A DNA stretch of 64,000 nucleotides, taken from NCBI GenBank assembly GCA_900543085.1, contig UQQF01000003.1, positions 1-64,000 of the forward strand, read 5' to 3'. Within the stretch, counting starts at the first letter, position 1, and each line of letters opens with the position of its first letter. Below the pieces are notes generated by a model. That model saw nothing but the letters and a program-made list of their open reading frames with translations, was not told where the DNA came from and searched no databases. The stretch comes from an uncultured Eubacteriales bacterium (lineage in GTDB: Bacteria; Bacillota; Clostridia; Oscillospirales; Oscillospiraceae). The position numbers were made by a program, and so were the translations under genes. Shown here piece after piece: positions 22,450 to 33,149 of this stretch.

Positions 22450-25050
22450 TCACATCAAAAACTCGCGTATCTCCGCCTCCACGGCGCGCACCTCCTGCTC
22501 AAAGGCCTGCGATGATATACGCATCGCGCCGTTGCCGAGGATGATTAGCTGCTCCGTGGTGTCGGACGTGACCACCCTGGTGCGAAAGCGCCTGGCTATC
22601 TCGTGCGTGGTCTTTTCGATGTACATGTCGGCGGTCTCGGCCTCCTTTGTGTACACGACGTAGAGGTTGTGGTAGCGCTCCACTTCCCTGACGCCGCCCT
22701 TGACCTTGTAGGCGTCAAACACCAGTATCGGCACGCACTGCTTATACCCGGCGTAGTTGCAGAGTATGTCCATGAGCCGCGCCCTCGCGGCGTCCAGGTT
22801 GTCCGCCGCAAGCTCTTTCAGCTCGTCCCAGGCGAATATCACGTTGTAGCCGTCGACCAGCAGATGTTCTGGCCCTTCGAGCTGCGGCCTCGCCGCGCGG
22901 CGCTGGGAGTGCGTCTCCGACGGCTCGCGCCTTTTCACTGTGCGCATGGCGCTGACCGGGTCGCGGCGGATGGGGCCGTAGGTGCGTTCGAATATCGCCA
23001 TCAGCTCCTTGTCCGCGGCCAGCGCGCTGCGGTAGTCCGCCGCCCGTGCGGCACGGGAGGCGGCGTCCGCGCCCTCCGGTGCGGGGCGGCTCAGCCGCTC
23101 GTCCCTGGCGAGGACGCTTGGCAGGTGCATACGCGAGGGCACCTCGTCCCAGCGCACCAGCACGCCCGCCCCGTGGCTGCAAAACACCGAGTCCGCCGTG
23201 TTCGCCGTGTCGGCTCCGGCGTCGTAGCCCACGGCGGCGATGACCTCCTCCGCGTTGTGGCAGCGCTCATAGCCGCCCGGCAGGCAGACGAGCTGCCCGC
23301 GCCCGCGCGTGTACGCCGCCACCTCCCTGGCGTAGCCGCGCAGGGACGCCACCGGGGCTCGGCCTTTGATAAGCGTCTCCTCGCCCGACGTGACCGGAGC
23401 CTCGAACTCGGCGCTCAGCCGCGGCATGTCCGCCAGCGCGCGGCCGACAGACTCCTGCGGCAGGCGCAGCGTGAAGTCATACCACGGCTCCAAAAGCACG
23501 CACTCTCCCCGCTCCTGCGCGGTGCGCAGTCCCTGCCTCACGGCGCGGTAGGTGGCCTGGCGGAAGTCCCCGCCCTCCGTGTGCTTGGGGTGCGCCCGCC
23601 CGGCGGCCAGCGTGATCTTCACGTCGGTCAGCGGCGAGCCGGTCAGCGTGCCCAGATGCGTCTTCTCGGCCAGGTGCGTGAGTATAAGCCGCTGCCAGTT
23701 TGCGGCCAGGTCGTCCTCCCGGCAGGCGGTGGCCAGCTGCACGCCGCTGCCCGGCTCGCCGGGTTCGAGCAGAAGGTGCACCTCCGCGTAGTGGCGCAGC
23801 GGCTCGTAGTGGCCGACGCCCTCCACCCGCGCGCTTATCGTCTCCTTGTACAGTATTCCGCCCTCGTCGAAGCTCACTTTCAGGCCGAAGCGGCGCTCTA
23901 TAAGGCTCTCCAGCACTTCAAGCTGCACCTCGCCCATAAGCTGCAGCTGGGCTTCTCCCAGGCGCTCGTCCCAGACCACACGCAGCATCGGGTCTTCCTG
24001 CTCCAGCTCGCGCAGCTGCCGCATGGCCAAGGCCGTGTCGCAGCCCGTGGGCAGAATCACGCGGTAGCGCAAAACCGGCTCCAGCGACGGCGAGGCGGCG
24101 TCCGGCTCGAAGCCCAGCCCCTCCCCGGCGTAGCTGTCCGCAAGCCCCGTGACCGCGCAGACCGTGCCCGGCGGTGCGCTGTTTATGAGGTTGTACTTCG
24201 CGCCGGAGTAGAGGCGGATCTGGTCGGCCTTGCCCTTCCAGGCGCGGCGCGCGTCGGGGCGCGACTCAAGCTCGGCCTTGACCTTCAGCTCCCCGCCCGT
24301 GACTTTCAGCCAGGTCAGCCGCTCGCCGCCCTCGGCGCGGGTGACCTTGAAGATGCGCGCGCCGAACTCACGGCTCGCCTCCGGCTGCCCGGTGTAGCGC
24401 TCCAGCGCTTCCAGCAGGGCGTCCACGCCCTCCAGCTTCAGCGCCGCGCCGAAGAAGCAGGGGAACAGCTCCCGGCGCGCCACGGCCTGCGCCAGCTGCG
24501 CGTCCGTGGGAGCTTCGCCGCCGGTGACCGTCTCCAGCAGGTCTTCGTTGCACAGCGCCAGGTCGTCCAGGCTGTCCGGCGCGGACAAGTCCACACAGCC
24601 CGAGCCGAACCTGCGCCGCAGCTCGTCCATGCGCTCCGCGCGGTCGGCTCCCGCGAGGTCGAGCTTGTTGACGAATATGAACACCGGCACTCCGTACCGT
24701 TCCAGCAGCCGCCAGAGCGTCTCCGTGTGGCTCTGCACGCCGTCGGTGCCGCTTATGACCAGGACGGCGTAGTCCATCACCTGCAATGCCCGCTCGGCCT
24801 CCGCGGAGAAGTCCACGTGCCCCGGCGTGTCCAGCAGCGTCAGCTCCGCCCCGGCGAGCTTGAGTATCGCCTGCTTGGAGAATATGGTGATGCCCCGGGC
24901 GCGCTCCAGCGCGTCCGTGTCCAAAAAAGCGTCCTTGTGATCCACCCTGCCCAGCTTGCGCAGCGCCCCGGCAGTGTAGAGCATCGCCTCGCTGAGCGTG
25001 GTCTTGCCCGAGTCGACGTGCGCGAGTATTCCTATAACCAGCCGCTTCAT
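22450..25050 (-). CDS. TetM/EF-G-like ribosomal GTPase fused to a C-terminal NYN (YacP/Rae1-type) nuclease domain
   Basis: 866 aa. Residues 1-about 640 follow ribosomal-protection GTPases: P-loop AHVDSGKTT at 10-18, RGITI at 52-56, DTPGHVD at 74-80 and NKLD at 128-131. EF-G domains II-V follow, including LMGEVQLEVLESLIERRFGL and a domain IV/V core. After a linker, residues 724-866 are a complete NYN domain of YacP type with VDGYNVIFAW (D733), LVFDA (D779), ETADMYIEK (D808) and VTSDTTEQ (D830), the expected acidic metal site. In B. subtilis, YacP (Rae1) is a ribosome-associated mRNA endonuclease (known), so a GTPase delivering a nuclease to the ribosomal A-site is a reasonable inference. Tetracycline resistance is possible but not shown. 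The gene stands alone. Confidence 0.88.
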   Translation of the reverse strand: MKRLVIGILAHVDSGKTTLSEAMLYTAGALRKLGRVDHKDAFLDTDALERARGITIFSKQAILKLAGAELTLLDTPGHVDFSAEAERALQVMDYAVLVISGTDGVQSHTETLWRLLERYGVPVFIFVNKLDLAGADRAERMDELRRRFGSGCVDLSAPDSLDDLALCNEDLLETVTGGEAPTDAQLAQAVARRELFPCFFGAALKLEGVDALLEALERYTGQPEASREFGARIFKVTRAEGGERLTWLKVTGGELKVKAELESRPDARRAWKGKADQIRLYSGAKYNLINSAPPGTVCAVTGLADSYAGEGLGFEPDAASPSLEPVLRYRVILPTGCDTALAMRQLRELEQEDPMLRVVWDERLGEAQLQLMGEVQLEVLESLIERRFGLKVSFDEGGILYKETISARVEGVGHYEPLRHYAEVHLLLEPGEPGSGVQLATACREDDLAANWQRLILTHLAEKTHLGTLTGSPLTDVKITLAAGRAHPKHTEGGDFRQATYRAVRQGLRTAQERGECVLLEPWYDFTLRLPQESVGRALADMPRLSAEFEAPVTSGEETLIKGRAPVASLRGYAREVAAYTRGRGQLVCLPGGYERCHNAEEVIAAVGYDAGADTANTADSVFCSHGAGVLVRWDEVPSRMHLPSVLARDERLSRPAPEGADAASRAARAADYRSALAADKELMAIFERTYGPIRRDPVSAMRTVKRREPSETHSQRRAARPQLEGPEHLLVDGYNVIFAWDELKELAADNLDAARARLMDILCNYAGYKQCVPILVFDAYKVKGGVREVERYHNLYVVYTKEAETADMYIEKTTHEIARRFRTRVVTSDTTEQLIILGNGAMRISSQAFEQEVRAVEAEIREFLM

Positions 25051-25165
25051 GGCCTTCTGTCCCTTCCGAACCTATCTGCACGCGGCAAACCGCGAAACCT
25101 GTCCGACCCATTATAACACACCGGAGCAATACGCACAATCGCGCTCGTGTGCGCCCTTGCAGGCC

Positions 25166-25201
25166 CAAAAATGTCCCCGCCTTTCAGCGAAAGGCGGGGA
25201 C
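25166..25201 (-). terminator. Terminator of the AfuABC-like transporter operon
   Basis: Perfect 13-bp arms (25173-25185 and 25189-25201) with a three-base loop. On the minus strand they are followed by ATTTTTGGG, 17 bases after the ATPase gene stop. Confidence 0.8.
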
Positions 25202-25217
25202 TGGCGTTTGGTATTGC

Positions 25218-26861
<1,644 letters not shown>

Positions 26862-26864
26862 GGT

Positions 26865-28694
26865 TTAACCTCCTATTCCCTCGTCCAGGCTTGCGCCGGT
26901 TATCTTGTTTACCACCGCGTTGCACACCAGTATCGTGACTATCAGCAGCAGGTTGATGCCGCTGGAGAACGCGTACAGACCCATTTCGTCGAAGTAGTCG
27001 AGCGTGGTGGCGAGGATGAAGCCCTGGGTGCACAGCAGCATAAAGAGGCTCAGCTCGCGCAGGCAGGTCATGAACGGCAGCAGATAGCCGCTTATGATAC
27101 TGGTCTTCTGGATGGGAATTATAATCCGGGTCATGCGCTTGACCCACGGTATGTTCTGTATCATGGCGGACTCCTCTATCTCACCCGAGAGCTGCAGCAT
27201 GGAGTTGAGCGCGCTGCGGCTGGCGAAGGGTATGTACTTGATGGTGCCCACTATGATAAGCAGCGTATATGTGTTGAACAGGTTCATGTACTCGTTTGAG
27301 AACAGCACGAAGAACGCCGCGCCGACCGCTATGGACGGCATGAGGTACGGCAGGAAGGCCATGGAGTTGACGTAGTTCGCCCACTTGCTCCGGCGGCTCT
27401 TGCTGACGGCGTAGCCTATCATGGTGCCTATCGTGCCGGCGAGCAGCGCGCAGCAGATGCTGACCCAGATCGTGCCCTTGTAGGCCTGCCATATCGTGCT
27501 GTTGTAGAGTATGCCTTTCTGCCCGTACATGCCGTTTTCGGTGATGTTCTCGTTGGTGAGCCACCACTTTGTGGTCAGGTTGCTGGCGTCGCCGGTGTAC
27601 AGGAAGCTGTAATCGCCGGGGTTCGGCAGGAAGGTCTCAAAGGCGAAGGAAACTATCGGGAAGATGCTGGTGAAGAAGGTGAGGATTATGAGTATTACGG
27701 CGATGACCACGCGCCCCGTCTTGCCGAGGTTGACCTTGGAGATCTGGCCGCTCTTGCCGGTGACGGTGGTGTAGTTCTTGCGGCTTTGCAGTCCGAGCTG
27801 GTTGAGCAGCATGATAGCCACGCCGAATATCATCATGATTATGGCGAGTATGCTCGCCTCGCCCGTGTACTTGGAGTTCATCGACACGTACTTCGTCGAC
27901 AGTGTCGTGAAGTTCAGGTAATGCGGCACGGGGTAGCTGCCCATGGCGCTGCCGAAGACCAGGAGTATGGTCGAGAGTATGGCCGGCTTTACCATCGGGA
28001 GCGTGACGCGGAACATTATCTTCCACTTGGGCGTATCCAGTATGGTGGCGGCTTCCTCGAGGTTGGCGTCCATGTTGCGGAAAATGCCGCCTATCAGGAT
28101 GTATGCAAAGGGTGCGTAGTGCAGTCCCAGCACTATCACGCAGGGGAACAGTCCGACGCACCACCACGCGGGCATCTCTATGCCCAGCGTCGCGGCCAGA
28201 AGGCCGTTGGACGTGCCGGTGACGGCGTTGGAATTAAAGAGGTTCTGCCACACGACGGCCAGCGTCCACTGCGGCATTATGTACGGAAAGATAAAGATAC
28301 TGCTGAGGTACTTGCGGCAGGCGAGGTTCGTCCTGGTCACCAGGAAGGCCATTATCCCGCCGAAGATTATGGATACCACGCACGCTCCGACAGACATGAG
28401 CAGCGTGTTTATAAGCGGCGTCCACAGGTTTGTTTTCGCCAGCCTGCTTGTGAACAGGTCTATGTAGTTGACCAGCGTGTATCCGGACGCCTGACCCGTG
28501 AGATGGGCGTCTATCGTGCCCGGGTGTATTGTGACGGTGTCGCCGACAATGGCCACGATGGGGGCTACGGTGGTGACGGTCACCACTATGCCCAGGAGCA
28601 GCAGTATGACATTGTGAGGCTTTGAGAGATAGGTCTTCAGCCTGTTGAGGATTATCGTGGCTCTGCTGGCGTGGAGGGCGGATGTCTGGTTCAT
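26865..28694 (-). CDS. ABC transporter double permease (AfuB/FbpB-like)
   Basis: 609 aa with about 12 membrane segments and two copies of the binding-protein-dependent permease domain. The first EAA-type loop reads ANLEEAATILDTPKWKIMFRVTLP, given here by its key residues EEAA...G/D...P; the second reads EIEESAMIQNIPWVKRMTRIIIP in the same way. The ferric/hexose-phosphate transporter group typically has such a fused permease. GGGGGAA precedes the ATG. A hairpin at 28745-28779 separates it from the binding-protein gene and may lower its expression relative to the binding protein. Confidence 0.9.
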   Translation of the reverse strand: MNQTSALHASRATIILNRLKTYLSKPHNVILLLLGIVVTVTTVAPIVAIVGDTVTIHPGTIDAHLTGQASGYTLVNYIDLFTSRLAKTNLWTPLINTLLMSVGACVVSIIFGGIMAFLVTRTNLACRKYLSSIFIFPYIMPQWTLAVVWQNLFNSNAVTGTSNGLLAATLGIEMPAWWCVGLFPCVIVLGLHYAPFAYILIGGIFRNMDANLEEAATILDTPKWKIMFRVTLPMVKPAILSTILLVFGSAMGSYPVPHYLNFTTLSTKYVSMNSKYTGEASILAIIMMIFGVAIMLLNQLGLQSRKNYTTVTGKSGQISKVNLGKTGRVVIAVILIILTFFTSIFPIVSFAFETFLPNPGDYSFLYTGDASNLTTKWWLTNENITENGMYGQKGILYNSTIWQAYKGTIWVSICCALLAGTIGTMIGYAVSKSRRSKWANYVNSMAFLPYLMPSIAVGAAFFVLFSNEYMNLFNTYTLLIIVGTIKYIPFASRSALNSMLQLSGEIEESAMIQNIPWVKRMTRIIIPIQKTSIISGYLLPFMTCLRELSLFMLLCTQGFILATTLDYFDEMGLYAFSSGINLLLIVTILVCNAVVNKITGASLDEGIGG

Positions 28695-28744
28695 GGAATT
28701 CCCCCGTTTCGTTGATACCTCAGGGTATAGCCCATATACCCCAA

Positions 28745-28779
28745 GCGCCTCCGGACGGTATGGAGCAGTCCGGAGGCGC
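28745..28779 (-). terminator. Hairpin between binding-protein and permease genes
   Basis: Perfect 12-bp GC-rich arms (28745-28756 and 28768-28779) around an 11-base loop. The minus-strand tail TTGGGGTATA is a poor U-tract, so it is more likely an mRNA-stabilising or partial-termination element than a full stop. Confidence 0.6.
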
Positions 28780-28821
28780 CTTTTAAAGCTTTGCGCCTGT
28801 CAGATGACCGGGCGCGGATAC

Positions 28822-30207
28822 TCAGCCGACGGTGTACTTGTCGAGAGTCTCGATCCAGCTGCCGACGGTGAAGGCCACATCGGCGCAGTATTCGGGATTC
28901 TCGAGCACGAGCTGGCCGTCGCCGACCCACCAGTCGTAGCCGCGGTCGTTGAGGGCGTCGAACTCGACGGTGACGCCGTCCTCGGCCATGCCGCCGGTCT
29001 GATGGTGGAACATCTCCTCATTCTCGGCAGCGACCTCGGGGTTGGAGGAATAGCCGCCGATGTCCTTGCCCCAGGCGGAGAAGCCGTTGACGTCGCAGGT
29101 CATGTAGGCGATGAAGGCGCAGGCGGTCCAGGGCAGCGGGCTGTTGTCGGTGACGAACAGGTAGTGGCAGTAGCCGAAGCCGCCGATGCCCACGTAGTCG
29201 TCGTTGTACGCGGCGACGGTGATGTTGTTCTTGGAGACGGTGGCGCTCTCCTCGACGCTGCGGAGCTTGGAGTAGACCAGCAGGCCGAACTGGTCGGTGG
29301 CGGAGGCGTCAACCAGGGTGTTGCAGATGGGGCCGTCGTCGGTCTGGGCGTTGTAGCTGCCAACCCAGAGCTTTATCCAGGCGAGGGCGTACTTGCCGTT
29401 CTCGCCGAGGCCAAGGTCGGAGGCCTGAGATTCCATCTCATCGATGGTGGGCTGGAAGTAGGCCTGCTCGTCGGCGCTCAGCGCGTCGAAGGCGTCCTTG
29501 AGCATGGTGGCGTATGTATCCTCGGTGAGCATGTAGAGGAAGTTCTTGCCCACGAGCTCGCTGTCGATGTCCATGTACAGGCCGTGCTCGCCCTCACCGA
29601 CGAAGTCCCAGACGTTGTCGTAGGTCTTGTCGCCGGTGTTGTTGTACATAAAGACCTTGTTCAGGGTCTGAAGCGGGAGATAGCCCTCGTACTCCTCGGC
29701 GGTGGTGCTGTTGGCCTCCGCCCACTCCTTCGGGATGAAGGTGTCGAGGATACCGGTCTGTACCATCTTGGACTCTATCTGGTTGCCGTCCTGGATCAGC
29801 GTCATGGCGAAGGTGCCAACGTCCTTCAGGGAGTCGGAGGTCAGCTGGTCGAAAATCTTGTTGTTCTTCGGCTGTTGCCACTCATAGGTCATGTTGTAGC
29901 TGGGGTCGATGGTCTGCAGGTACTCGATGAACAGCGGGAGAGCGGTGGCGCCGCGGCTGGAGTTGCCGAGGCCGTAGAAGGTCTTGCCGTTGGACTCCTC
30001 GATGGCCTTCGCCGCGAGCTCCTCCATGGTCATGCCCTGAGCCTCCTGGATTATCTGCTGGGTGGCAGTGAGCTCGGTGTTGTCGTCAGGCGTGTTGGGC
30101 TCCGTACCGGTGGTGCCGGGGGTGGGGTCGTTGCCGCCGCCGCACGCGGCCAGGGACAGGCACAGCACCGCCGCAAGCAGCAGAGAGAGCGCACGTTTCA
30201 TTTTCAT
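28822..30207 (-). CDS. Extracellular solute-binding lipoprotein of the AfuA-type importer
   Basis: 461 aa from the ATG at 30207, chosen because AAAGGAGG lies directly upstream. A lipoprotein signal peptide ends in LSLAAC (Cys22), followed by a Gly/Thr/Pro linker (about 23-50) and a type-2 periplasmic-binding fold. It heads the operon with permease and ATPase. Divergent from it, 216 bases away, a second smaller binding protein starts a kinase-regulator cluster. The substrate is unknown; by context a phosphorylated sugar is more likely than iron. Confidence 0.88.
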   Translation of the reverse strand: MKMKRALSLLLAAVLCLSLAACGGGNDPTPGTTGTEPNTPDDNTELTATQQIIQEAQGMTMEELAAKAIEESNGKTFYGLGNSSRGATALPLFIEYLQTIDPSYNMTYEWQQPKNNKIFDQLTSDSLKDVGTFAMTLIQDGNQIESKMVQTGILDTFIPKEWAEANSTTAEEYEGYLPLQTLNKVFMYNNTGDKTYDNVWDFVGEGEHGLYMDIDSELVGKNFLYMLTEDTYATMLKDAFDALSADEQAYFQPTIDEMESQASDLGLGENGKYALAWIKLWVGSYNAQTDDGPICNTLVDASATDQFGLLVYSKLRSVEESATVSKNNITVAAYNDDYVGIGGFGYCHYLFVTDNSPLPWTACAFIAYMTCDVNGFSAWGKDIGGYSSNPEVAAENEEMFHHQTGGMAEDGVTVEFDALNDRGYDWWVGDGQLVLENPEYCADVAFTVGSWIETLDKYTVG

Positions 30208-30239
30208 TTTAACTCCTCCTTTGTCATTTTGCATAAAAC

Positions 30240-30258
30240 CGCCCTGACGTCACCAGGG
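30240..30258 (-). promoter_or_regulatory. Hairpin in the leader of the binding-protein gene
   Basis: GCCCTG (30240-30245) and CAGGGC (30253-30258) flank ACGTCAC; on the minus strand the tail is GGTTTTAT. It lies 33 bases upstream of the ATG, between a TACAAT-like -10 (near 30286-30281) and the ribosome site, so it could attenuate transcription. Confidence 0.4.
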
Positions 30259-30378
30259 CTGCATGTTGATTTTATTGTATCGTCAGCACGACCAAATTAA
30301 CAGGGGACAAATCTGCGTTTTTTTGTGCCTTCCTGATATTTTTGTTGAAATCAGATGAAACCTGCTCGCGCTTTGTGC

Positions 30379-30384
30379 TATAAT
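30379..30384 (+). promoter_or_regulatory. Extended -10 promoter of the sensory trio
   Basis: TATAAT at 30379-30384 preceded by TGC, an extended -10; no good -35 is visible 17 bases upstream, suggesting activator dependence. The start codon lies 40 bases downstream after GGAGG. Confidence 0.5.
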
Positions 30385-30423
30385 TGGTTGAAATCTCAAA
30401 TCTGAGCGTTTGGAGGCGGCGCT

Positions 30424-31440
30424 ATGAAAAAGCTCCGATATCTCTGTCTACTGCTCGCCGTGCTGCTGCTCTCGGGCTGCGGAGCCGGATCCGGAGATCA
30501 GCCAGGCTACGCCCCGCCGGAGAGCGAGCGGCTGGTCGTCTACACCTCGCACAAGGAGGAGCTGTGGCGGCCGATAGTGCGTGAATTTGAAGAACGCACC
30601 GGCATCTGGGTCGACGTCGTGACCGGCGGCAGCAACGAACTGCTCGAGCGCATCGCCTCCGAGGCCGACGCGCCCGTGGCCGACGTGATGTTCGGCGGCG
30701 GCGTGGATTCCATCGAGGTCTACAGCGACTATCTGGAGCCGTATGTGTCACCGGAGACGGAGCGCATCCCGGAGCTCTACCTCTCGTCCGACGGGATATG
30801 GACGCCGTTTTCGGTTCTGCCCGTCGTGATGATATACAACACCAAGCTCATAGACGACGGGGCGATAACCGCCTGGCGAGACCTGATGCGGCCTGGCTAC
30901 CGCGGCAAGATAGCCTTTGCCGACCCCAGCGTGTCCGGCTCAAGCTTCACGGCGCTGGTCACGCTGCTGCAGGCGCTGGGCGGCGACCCGGACGAGGAGC
31001 TGCTCGCCTTTGCAGAGAACCTCGGCGGCCTGGAGCTGGACAGCTCCGGCGACGTCCTCACCGCCGTGGCCAACGGCAGCTGCTGGATAGGCGTAACCCT
31101 TGAGGAGACGGCGCTCAAGCGCCGGGACGCGGGCGACAGCATAGAGCTGGCGTACCCTGAGGACGGCACCAGCCTTGTGCCGGACGGCACGGCGATCGTC
31201 AGGGGCGCCAGACACCCGGATAACGCGCGCCGGTTCATAGACTTCACCGTCAGCCGGGACGTGCAGCAGCTCCTGACCGTCCAGTACCGCCGTCCGGTGC
31301 GCACGGACGTGGCGCTCGGCTCGCTGCCCGAGGTGGAGCAGCTCAGCGTGCTGGACTACGACATCCCCTGGGCGAGCGAGCACCACGACGAGGTGCTCAT
31401 GAGCTGGGCGTTCTACCTGGATCGGGAGGAACGGCCATGA
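30424..31440 (+). CDS. HptA-like substrate-binding lipoprotein, sensory partner of the kinase
   Basis: 338 aa; signal peptide with lipobox LLSGC (Cys19), then a type-2 binding-protein fold of the AfuA/FutA group (RLVVYTSHKEELWRPIVREFEERTG-type start, key residues VVYTSHKEE; later VMIYNTKLI). In Staphylococcus aureus the lipoprotein HptA of this group works with the kinase HptS and regulator HptR to sense glucose-6-phosphate (known). Here its stop codon overlaps the kinase ATG by four bases and no transporter genes share its transcript, which favours a sensor role over transport. Confidence 0.82.
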   Translation: MKKLRYLCLLLAVLLLSGCGAGSGDQPGYAPPESERLVVYTSHKEELWRPIVREFEERTGIWVDVVTGGSNELLERIASEADAPVADVMFGGGVDSIEVYSDYLEPYVSPETERIPELYLSSDGIWTPFSVLPVVMIYNTKLIDDGAITAWRDLMRPGYRGKIAFADPSVSGSSFTALVTLLQALGGDPDEELLAFAENLGGLELDSSGDVLTAVANGSCWIGVTLEETALKRRDAGDSIELAYPEDGTSLVPDGTAIVRGARHPDNARRFIDFTVSRDVQQLLTVQYRRPVRTDVALGSLPEVEQLSVLDYDIPWASEHHDEVLMSWAFYLDREERP

Positions 31441-33149
31441 AGCGTTTCCTCTCCGCCTCGTTCCGCAACCGGCTGTTCACAGCCCTGCTGGCCGCATCGC
31501 TGATACCGCTGCTGATTTGCTCCGCGGTGCTGCTGCAAATTTTCCGCCTGCAAATGACCAGCCGCGAGGAGCACGAGGCAGAAGTCAGCCTGGGCGAGGC
31601 GTCGCAGATACTCACCCGGACGCGCGACAGCCTGCTAGACGCGGCCGAGGCCGTGGCCTCCGACGGCATAATCTCCGCGGCTCTGTCCGAGAGCCGGCGT
31701 GACGACGCCGCCGTCTATAACCGCTTTCTCGAGCTGACCGGCACCCTGCGCTACGATGCAAGTCTGGAGCTGTATGACAGCGGCGGCGTCTGGCTGTATT
31801 CCACCCGCAGCGGCGAGCACGCGGATTCCCTGCCCACGAACTGGGGTATACTGCACGCGGCCGCCGGAGGGTCCGGGCCGGTTTTCATGCCCGGCAACAG
31901 CTCGGACTCGGACGGTCCCCTGCTCACTGGAGCGGTCCCGCTGTCGGACGGCGGCTCGGCGCCGGGCTTTCTGCTGATGAACCTCTATCAGGAAGACCTG
32001 ACCGGCCTGCTGGACGGCGCCGCCGAGCCGAGCAGCGACATACTGCTGCTGAGCGCCTATTGGCGCCCGGTGTACTGCTCGCAGAGCACGCTTTCGACGC
32101 CGCTGGCCAATATGCTCCGGGAGCGCCTGCTCTCCGGTCAGGCGCTCAACAGCGGCTCCGACGAGTTCCACTACGCCGTCGAGCGCAACGAGCCCACCGG
32201 TCTTTACATAGTCCTGCGCCAGCCGCAGGTGTTCACCCACGACACCATGAACCTGCTGTACGCCATCAGCGCCGCCTGCGCGCTGGTCTGCCTGGCGGCG
32301 TCCATCCTGCTGAGCCTGACGCTCAGCCGCCAGCTTTTCCGCCCGATAGAGCGCCTGCACGGCGCCATCGAGGAGGTCTCCAGCAACAACAACCTCGACG
32401 TCTACGTCCAGCCGGAGCACAACGACGAGCTGGGCGCGCTGGCCGAGCGCTTCAACGGTATGCTGATAGCGCTCAAGCACAACCAGCAGCAGCTGGTAGA
32501 GAACCAGCGCGAGCTGAACGAGGCTCAGATACGTATGCTCCAGGCGCAGCTGAACCCGCACTTCCTGTGCAACACGCTGGACACCATGAAGTGGAACAGC
32601 AAGATAAACAAGGTGCCTCAGGTCGCCGTCATGGCCACGGACCTGGCGGACATCCTGCGCTTTTGCGTCTCGCCGGACGAGTTCGTCCCGCTGCGGCGAG
32701 AGCTGGAAATAATCGACCGCTACGTGGAGATACAGCGCATCCGCTTCTCCGGCGCCTTTGTCTGCACCACCGACGTCCCGCCGGAGCTGGAGGAGTGCCG
32801 GGTGCCGAAGATGATACTCCAGCCCATAGTGGAAAACGCCATACTCCACGGCCTGGACGGCGTTACCGGCGGCTGTGTGACCGTCTCCGCCCGCTCAGAC
32901 GGAGAGGTGCTGACCATACGGGTCTCCGACAACGGTCACGGCTTCCCGCCGGAGATGGAGGGAGCGTATTCAAACCGCGACCGCGAGCTGTCCCGCGGTC
33001 ATCTGGGGCTGTACAACGTGGACACCATACTTCGCAAATACTACGGCGAGGGCTTCGGCCTTTACCTGGAAAACCGCCCCGGCGGCGCGGGCGCCTCGGT
33101 CACGGCGACGCTGCCCCTGAGGTATGAGGAGGATGATCAGACATGCTGA
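31437..33149 (+). CDS. YesM/HptS-type sensor histidine kinase
   Basis: 570 aa. TM1 spans about residues 13-35, an extracytoplasmic sensor region about 40-260, and TM2 about 265-290, followed by a HAMP segment (RPIERLHGAIEEV onward) and a His_kinase domain. The phosphoaccepting His sits in QLNPHFLCNTLD. The ATPase shows the N-box (QPIVENAILHGL) and G-box (VSDNGHGFPP). It is coupled to the lipoprotein upstream (ATGA overlap) and overlaps the response regulator by seven bases. Confidence 0.93.
   Translation: MKRFLSASFRNRLFTALLAASLIPLLICSAVLLQIFRLQMTSREEHEAEVSLGEASQILTRTRDSLLDAAEAVASDGIISAALSESRRDDAAVYNRFLELTGTLRYDASLELYDSGGVWLYSTRSGEHADSLPTNWGILHAAAGGSGPVFMPGNSSDSDGPLLTGAVPLSDGGSAPGFLLMNLYQEDLTGLLDGAAEPSSDILLLSAYWRPVYCSQSTLSTPLANMLRERLLSGQALNSGSDEFHYAVERNEPTGLYIVLRQPQVFTHDTMNLLYAISAACALVCLAASILLSLTLSRQLFRPIERLHGAIEEVSSNNNLDVYVQPEHNDELGALAERFNGMLIALKHNQQQLVENQRELNEAQIRMLQAQLNPHFLCNTLDTMKWNSKINKVPQVAVMATDLADILRFCVSPDEFVPLRRELEIIDRYVEIQRIRFSGAFVCTTDVPPELEECRVPKMILQPIVENAILHGLDGVTGGCVTVSARSDGEVLTIRVSDNGHGFPPEMEGAYSNRDRELSRGHLGLYNVDTILRKYYGEGFGLYLENRPGGAGASVTATLPLRYEEDDQTC

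Noticed and set aside
22450..25050. Acquired tetracycline-resistance gene
   Set aside because: The GTPase part resembles TetM-type proteins, but it is fused to a nuclease domain, has no tet leader peptide upstream, matches the local base composition and has no mobile-element neighbours. Resistance is possible but should not be assumed.
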